From Bradyrhizobium sp. dw_411 (lineage in GTDB: Bacteria; Pseudomonadota; Alphaproteobacteria; Rhizobiales; Xanthobacteraceae): 64,000 nt of DNA. Shown here one piece after another: positions 58,235 through 64,000 of this stretch. The notes below the pieces were generated by a model, which saw only the letters and a list, made by a program, of their open reading frames with translations, was not told the origin of the DNA and searched no databases. Positions within the stretch are counted from its first letter, which is position 1. Every line of letters begins with the position of its first letter. Position numbers and translations under genes: made by a program. The stretch lies in NCBI RefSeq assembly GCF_018449695.1, contig NZ_JAAVUY010000012.1, positions 124,001 to 188,000 of the forward strand, given 5' to 3'.

Positions 58235-58265
58235 TACTTCCGAAGTACGTTGTACTTCCAAAGTA
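58235..58265. promoter_or_regulatory. Tandem palindromes upstream of coxB
   Basis: TACTTCCGAAGTA (58235-58247) and TACTTCCAAAGTA (58253-58265), spaced 18 bases start to start, about 95 bases before the coxB ATG. The first is perfect, the second has one broken pair. A pair of equal sites in this place suggests cooperative control of the oxidase operon. Confidence 0.55.
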
Positions 58266-58357
58266 TGTCCAAGGCCGTTTGTCAGGAGGCGGATCGTGCA
58301 GCATTTGTCGCCATCCGGCGGAATGCTTTGGGGTTCTATCAAGGGAGCGCGAGCGGC

Positions 58358-59200
58358 ATGAAGATGTCGATGGGCCAAACGGGCCGGCGATTGCTGGGAT
58401 TAGCGGTGGCCGGCGTTGCGCTGGTCACCTGCGGAGCGGCATTCGCCGAATTGGGGCAGCCGGCGCCATGGGAATACAAGCTGCAGGAAGCGGCCACACC
58501 GGTGATGGAAAACATCACCTGGTTCCATAATTTCCTGCTCGTCCTGATCACCCTCATCACGCTGTTCGTGCTGGTGCTGCTGGTCCTCGTCGTTGTGAAA
58601 TTCAACGCCAAGGCCAACCCGGTCCCCTCCAAGACTACCCACAACACCCTGATTGAAGTCGCCTGGACGCTGATCCCGGTGCTGATCCTGGTGGCGCTGG
58701 TGGTGCCGTCGTTCCGGCTGCTGTTTCTCGAGCTGGACGTTCCCAAGGCCGATCTCACCGTCAAGGTGACCGGCAAGCAGTGGTACTGGAGCTACGCTTA
58801 CCCGGATAACGGCAAGTTCGAATTTGATTCGCTGCTGGCCCAGGACAAGCAGCCCCGCCTGCTCGGCGTCGATAACGAGATGGTGGTGCCGGTCAACAAG
58901 ATCGTCCGGATCCAGACCACCGGCGCGGACGTCATCCACTCCTTCGCGGTACCGTCCTTCGGCATCAAGATCGACTCGGTGCCGGGCCGCCTGAATGAAA
59001 CCTGGTTCAAGGCCACCAAGATCGGCATGTTCTACGGCCAGTGTTCGGAATTGTGCGGCAAGGATCACGCCTTCATGCCGATCGTGGTGCGGGTGGTGAG
59101 CGACCAGGACTTCGTGGCCTGGGTCGAGACGGCGAAGAAGAAATTTGCGACCAACCCGGCGAACTCGTTCGCTTCGGCTGGCGCGGCGGCAGCGCAGTAA
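58358..59200 (+). CDS. coxB: Cytochrome c oxidase subunit II
   Basis: A 280-residue subunit of the aa3-type oxidase, carrying the CuA centre that takes electrons from cytochrome c. Signal peptide to about A-A-F-A, two membrane helices (F-L-L-V-L-I-T-L-I-T-L-F-V-L-V-L and W-T-L-I-P-V-L-I-L-V), then the periplasmic cupredoxin domain with K-Q-W-Y-W-S-Y, D-V-I-H-S-F and the CuA ligands in G-Q-C-S-E-L-C-G-K-D-H-A-F-M. AAGGGAG before ATG 58358 sets the start. First gene of the cox operon. Confidence 0.96.
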   Translation: MKMSMGQTGRRLLGLAVAGVALVTCGAAFAELGQPAPWEYKLQEAATPVMENITWFHNFLLVLITLITLFVLVLLVLVVVKFNAKANPVPSKTTHNTLIEVAWTLIPVLILVALVVPSFRLLFLELDVPKADLTVKVTGKQWYWSYAYPDNGKFEFDSLLAQDKQPRLLGVDNEMVVPVNKIVRIQTTGADVIHSFAVPSFGIKIDSVPGRLNETWFKATKIGMFYGQCSELCGKDHAFMPIVVRVVSDQDFVAWVETAKKKFATNPANSFASAGAAAAQ

Positions 59201-60931
<1,731 letters not shown>

Positions 60932-60944
60932 GATAAATGAGACC

Positions 60945-60973
60945 CATGCCCCGATCGATCTGATCGGGGCATG
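60945..60973 (+). terminator. Strong hairpin between coxA and ctaB
   Basis: A perfect 12-base stem, CATGCCCCGATC / GATCGGGGCATG, with a GATCT loop. The U-run after it is weak (ATTTAAA), so it may be an attenuator or an RNA stability element that lowers expression of the assembly genes relative to coxBA. Confidence 0.6.
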
Positions 60974-60993
60974 ATTTAAAGGAAGAGACCATC

Positions 60994-61932
60994 TTGTCGG
61001 TTGTCGATCACAACGCCATCGGACTGTCGCCCCGGATTTCGGAGGCCGAGGTTGCCGATTACATCGCGCTATTGAAGCCGCGCGTGATGTCGCTGGTGAT
61101 TTTCACCGCGCTGGTCGGGCTCGTGATCGCGCCGGGTCATGTTCATCCGGTACTGGCGTTCACGTCGATCTTGTGCATCGCGGTCGGCGCCGGCGCGTCC
61201 GGCGCGCTGAACATGTGGTACGAGAGCGATATCGACGCCCTGATGTCGCGCACCGCCAACCGTCCGATCCCGCGCGGCCGCATCACCCGTCCGGAAGCGC
61301 TGGCGTTCGGAACCACGCTGGCGTTTTTCTCGGTGATGACGCTGGGCATTCTGGTCAACTGGGTGGCCGGCGGGCTGCTCGCGTTCACGATCTTTTTCTA
61401 TGTTGGGATCTACACGATCGGGCTGAAGCGCTGGACCGCACAGAACATCGTGATCGGCGGCGCTGCCGGCGCGTTGCCGCCGGTAGTAGCCTGGGCGGCG
61501 GCGACCGGATCGCTGTCGATGGAGCCGGTGCTGCTGTTCCTGATCATCTTCTTCTGGACCCCGCCGCATTTCTGGGCGCTGGCGCTGTTTCGCAGCGACG
61601 ACTATGCGCGAGCCGGGGTGCCGATGCTGCCGGTCGTCGCCGGTCCCGATGCGACGCGGCTGCAGATCCTGCTGTACACGATCGTACTGGTCGCGGTCGC
61701 CTTTGTGCCCTGGCCGCTTGGTTATTTCGACGCGGGTTACGGCGTGATGTCGCTGGTTCTCGGCGCCGGCATGCTGGCGCTCGCGATCAATGTCTACCGC
61801 CGCCGCGAGGGCAGCGAAGCGCTGCGCGCGACGCGCCGGCTGTTCGCGTTCTCGATTGTTTATTTGTTTATGCTGTTCGCGACTTTGCTGGTCGAGGTCG
61901 TCGTTCACGCCATCGCACCGTCACTCTGGTAG
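60994..61932 (+). CDS. ctaB: Protoheme IX farnesyltransferase (heme O synthase)
   Basis: A 312-residue UbiA-type prenyltransferase that makes heme O, the precursor of heme A for subunit I. The prenyl diphosphate motif is [15 protein letters not shown], followed by N-R-P-I-P-R-G; a second conserved loop is T-P-P-H-F-W-A-L-A. Eight to nine membrane helices. The start is TTG 60994 with AAGGAAGAG upstream. Also called cyoE or coxE. Confidence 0.95.
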   Translation: MSVVDHNAIGLSPRISEAEVADYIALLKPRVMSLVIFTALVGLVIAPGHVHPVLAFTSILCIAVGAGASGALNMWYESDIDALMSRTANRPIPRGRITRPEALAFGTTLAFFSVMTLGILVNWVAGGLLAFTIFFYVGIYTIGLKRWTAQNIVIGGAAGALPPVVAWAAATGSLSMEPVLLFLIIFFWTPPHFWALALFRSDDYARAGVPMLPVVAGPDATRLQILLYTIVLVAVAFVPWPLGYFDAGYGVMSLVLGAGMLALAINVYRRREGSEALRATRRLFAFSIVYLFMLFATLLVEVVVHAIAPSLW

Positions 61933-61950
61933 GGGGCGCATGGCGAAAGA

Positions 61951-62118
61951 ATGGATGACAAGCAACAGCCGCCAGATGGAATCGTCCTCACCGAGGCGCA
62001 ACAAAAAAGCCGCCGTCAGCGCTCGATCGCGATCGCGCTGGCGCTTGGCGTTCTTGTCATACTTTTTTTCGCCGTCACCATGGTCAAGGGGCCGGCCGTC
62101 CTAGTGCGGCCCATGTAA
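61951..62118 (+). CDS. coxF: CoxF-like small membrane protein of the oxidase operon
   Basis: A 55-residue protein between ctaB and ctaG: a polar N-terminus ([17 protein letters not shown]), a basic patch (K-S-R-R-Q-R-S) and one membrane helix ([17 protein letters not shown]). Position and shape match the small coxF products of rhizobial cox operons. A longer frame from ATG 61940 in another phase reads arginine/serine-rich sequence without resemblance and is rejected. Confidence 0.8.
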   Translation: MDDKQQPPDGIVLTEAQQKSRRQRSIAIALALGVLVILFFAVTMVKGPAVLVRPM

Positions 62119-62128
62119 CCGGGACGAT

Positions 62129-62764
62129 GTGAACGACATGGACAACAAGCCGACGATGCCGCAACCGACTGCAAAAAGACGAGGTCTGGGCCGCGATGCC
62201 ACGGTCGCCGCGCTGTGCGGTTTCGTGGTGGTGCTGATGGTCGGCGCGTCCTATGCGGCGGTGCCGTTTTATAACTGGTTCTGCCGCACGACCGGCTTCA
62301 ACGGCACCACGCAGGTCGCGACATCGGCGCCGTCGGGTGCGCCGCTGGCGCGCAAGATTGCTGTGCGTTTCGATTCCAACGTCGCGGGCGGGCTGCCCTG
62401 GAAGTTCGAGCCCGAGCAGACCGAGATCGAGGTCAAGATCGGCGAAGTCGTCACTGTGTTTTACACCGTGACCAATCAATCGGCGCGGACCACGAGCGGG
62501 CAGGCGGCCTATAATGTGGCGCCGCTGACGGTCGGCGCGTATTTCCAGAAGATCAACTGCTTCTGTTTCACCGAGCAGACCATGGCGCCCGGTGAAAAGC
62601 GCGAAATGCCTGTCGTGTTCTATGTCGATCCGGCGATCATCAAAGACAGCGACAATGACGGGCTGAATACCATCACCCTTTCCTATACGTTCTATCCCGT
62701 GCGCGAGCCGGCCCCCAAGCCGCTGGCAGCAAGCGAACTGGACAAGGCTAAGGGAAACCTCTGA
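62129..62764 (+). CDS. ctaG: Cytochrome c oxidase assembly protein CtaG/Cox11
   Basis: A 211-residue copper chaperone for the CuB site of subunit I. One N-terminal helix anchors it ([17 protein letters not shown]), followed by [17 protein letters not shown] and an immunoglobulin-like periplasmic domain with the copper motif [12 protein letters not shown] 62129 or ATG 62138 may be the start. Placed between coxF and coxC as usual in rhizobia. Confidence 0.95.
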   Translation: MNDMDNKPTMPQPTAKRRGLGRDATVAALCGFVVVLMVGASYAAVPFYNWFCRTTGFNGTTQVATSAPSGAPLARKIAVRFDSNVAGGLPWKFEPEQTEIEVKIGEVVTVFYTVTNQSARTTSGQAAYNVAPLTVGAYFQKINCFCFTEQTMAPGEKREMPVVFYVDPAIIKDSDNDGLNTITLSYTFYPVREPAPKPLAASELDKAKGNL

Positions 62765-62860
62765 GACGCCTCTAAGACCTGGGATGACCGCGATCCCGGG
62801 ATTTGATTTTGAGACCCATACGTGCCGAATACGAGCGGCATCGTTAACGGAGAGACCGCA

Positions 62861-63718
62861 ATGGCTACGGCGCAAGTCAAGCACCACGACTATCACCTCG
62901 TCGATCCGAGCCCGTGGCCGGTCGTCGGCTCCATCTCGGCCTTTATTATGGCCCTGGGCGCGATCACCTGGATGCACCACATGACCGCGGCGGCGCCGAT
63001 CATTTTCGGCATCGGCACCATCGGCGTGCTCTACACCATGGCGAGCTGGTGGACGGATGTGATCCGCGAGGCACAGTTCAAGGGTGACCACACCCGCGTG
63101 GTGCAGATCAGCCACCGCTACGGCATGATCCTGTTCATCGCCTCCGAAGTGATGTTCTTCGTCGCCTGGTTCTGGGCTTTCTTCAACTCCGCGCTGTTCC
63201 CCGGCGATCCCGTTCACATGACCCGCGACGCGCTGTTCGGCGGCGTGTGGCCGCCCAAGGGCATCGAGACCTTCGATCCCTGGCATCTGCCGCTGTTGAA
63301 TACCCTGTTGCTGCTGACCTCGGGCACCACGGTGACCTGGGCGCATCACGCGCTGCTGGAAGGCGATCGCAAGGGTTTGAAATACGGCCTGATCCTGACG
63401 GTCCTGCTTGGCGCGACCTTCACCTGCGTGCAGGCTTTCGAATACAGCCATGCCGCGTTCAGCTTCGCCGGCAACATCTACGGCGCGACCTTCTTCATGG
63501 CGACTGGTTTCCACGGTTTCCACGTGCTGGTCGGCACCATCTTCCTGATCGTGTGTTTGGCGCGTGTCTATGCCGGGCACTTCACGCCGACCCAGCATCT
63601 CGGCTTCGAATTCGCCGCCTGGTACTGGCATTTCGTCGACGTGGTGTGGCTGTTCCTGTTCATCTGCATCTATGTCTGGGGACATGGCGCGGAAACCATG
63701 GCGCACGGCGCGCACTGA
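62861..63718 (+). CDS. coxC: Cytochrome c oxidase subunit III
   Basis: A 285-residue subunit with seven membrane helices. [12 protein letters not shown] at the start, [17 protein letters not shown] with the conserved glutamate, and the C-terminal [14 protein letters not shown] are family marks. GGAGAG precedes ATG 62861. It stabilises the catalytic core and supports proton uptake. Confidence 0.96.
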   Translation: MATAQVKHHDYHLVDPSPWPVVGSISAFIMALGAITWMHHMTAAAPIIFGIGTIGVLYTMASWWTDVIREAQFKGDHTRVVQISHRYGMILFIASEVMFFVAWFWAFFNSALFPGDPVHMTRDALFGGVWPPKGIETFDPWHLPLLNTLLLLTSGTTVTWAHHALLEGDRKGLKYGLILTVLLGATFTCVQAFEYSHAAFSFAGNIYGATFFMATGFHGFHVLVGTIFLIVCLARVYAGHFTPTQHLGFEFAAWYWHFVDVVWLFLFICIYVWGHGAETMAHGAH

Positions 63719-63742
63719 TCTTCCAACTTACGTGCTAGAAGA

Positions 63743-63770
63743 GGGCGGCCGCAGGGCCGCCCTTTTCGTT
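63743..63770 (+). terminator. Rho-independent terminator after coxC
   Basis: Stem GGGCGGCC / GGCCGCCC with a GCAG loop, followed by TTTTCGTTT. It separates coxBA-ctaB-coxF-ctaG-coxC from the DUF983 gene, though read-through is possible. Confidence 0.85.
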
Positions 63771-63775
63771 TCGCC

Positions 63776-63870
63776 AGAGCGTTTTCGAGCGAAGCGGACA
63801 CCGGTTCGCATAGCAATCAAGTTTACGCGGATTGTGTAGACTTATCTGCGGTAGAAACGCGTGAAGAAAA
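63776..63870. repeat. Dispersed repeat of the GCGTTTTC / GAAAACGC type (copy 3, diverged)
   Basis: Starts AGAGCGTTTTCGAGCGAAG, then GGACACCGGTTCGCAT, and after about 50 unrelated bases ends AAACGCGTGAAGAAAA. It is a longer form of the copies at 17186-17240 and 28078-28129. Confidence 0.75.
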
Positions 63871-63933
63871 AAGACCGGAGCCCGGTTCTGATTCAATCAG
63901 AACCGATAAGGCTCTGGGCACGAAAGACCAGCC

Positions 63934-64000
63934 ATGTCAGATCTGAATTTACCCACGGTGATAGAGAGCGCGATCCGCGGCATTGCCTGCAAATGTCCGC
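63934..64000 (+). CDS. DUF983 family protein, N-terminal fragment
   Basis: Only 22 residues are in the window, ending A-I-R-G-I-A-C-K-C-P. DUF983 proteins begin with R-G-x-x-x-x-C-P-x-C-G and follow coxC in rhizobial cox operons, before SURF1. The call rests on this short motif and on position; the gene runs off the right edge. Confidence 0.65.
   Translation, partial: MSDLNLPTVIESAIRGIACKCP

Larger units (their letters stand above)
57883..58357. other. Regulatory region upstream of the cytochrome oxidase operon
   Basis: About 475 bases between the divergent IalB-like gene and coxB. No credible gene. It holds three palindromes listed separately and, at 58341-58347, the AAGGGAG that precedes coxB. 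Confidence 0.6.

Noticed and set aside
61940-62104. Alternative frame over coxF
   Set aside because: Encodes an Arg/Ser-rich sequence, whereas the frame from 61951 gives a small membrane protein that fits the operon.

Overview
The window is a high-GC chromosomal segment from an alphaproteobacterium. Best fit is Bradyrhizobium or a close relative (Bradyrhizobiaceae). The grounds are protein character, a two-piece permuted tmRNA, a class I lysyl-tRNA synthetase, a plant-type glutamate-cysteine ligase, a coxB-coxA-ctaB-coxF-ctaG-coxC cluster, and many dispersed GC-rich palindromic repeats. No phage, insertion sequence, plasmid gene or CRISPR array is visible. The species is inferred, not shown.

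Layout. 1-5 kb: an ABC-2 type exporter (fused permease, running off the left edge, plus HlyD-type adaptor), an AraC-family regulator and a decayed acyl-CoA dehydrogenase end. 5-9.4 kb: two thiamine-diphosphate enzymes facing each other, a cytosolic PoxB-like pyruvate oxidase and a Tat-exported enzyme paired with a diheme cytochrome c. 9.8-12.3 kb: a large HAF-repeat surface or secreted protein. 12.6-13.1 kb: tRNA-Gly(CCC) and ssrA. 13-24 kb: RidA, an FAD dehydrogenase, a ClpP-like exported protein, SCO, a solute-binding protein, lysK, a class II aldolase, an MFS exporter, a Mug-type glycosylase and an S24-like regulator. 24-28 kb: DUF952, pyrD, an MBL hydrolase, a MATE exporter and a DUF6460 protein.

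28-35.5 kb: a ligase-associated DNA repair module (ATP-dependent ligase, MBL exonuclease, DEXH helicase, PdeM) split by a divergent methyltransferase. Both the ligase and the helicase carry dispersed palindromic repeats inserted in frame, and the ligase C-terminus is made of a second repeat family. 35.5-45 kb: repeats, LysR, an EamA transporter, a TauE-like permease with a TIGR02186-type partner, a membrane-anchored ClpP-like protein and a PodJ-like polarity protein. 45-54 kb: PadR/SnoaL pair, beta-oxidation genes (acyl-CoA dehydrogenase, thiolase, FadJ), a divergent gstA/marR pair with twin palindromic operators, gshA and a PAN-domain protein. 55-64 kb: lepB, tldD, an IalB-like protein, then the aa3-type cytochrome c oxidase operon, ending in a truncated DUF983 gene.

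The two observations most worth following are the probable periplasmic thiamine-diphosphate enzyme with its cytochrome c, and the repeat-derived peptide insertions in two neighbouring DNA-repair enzymes.
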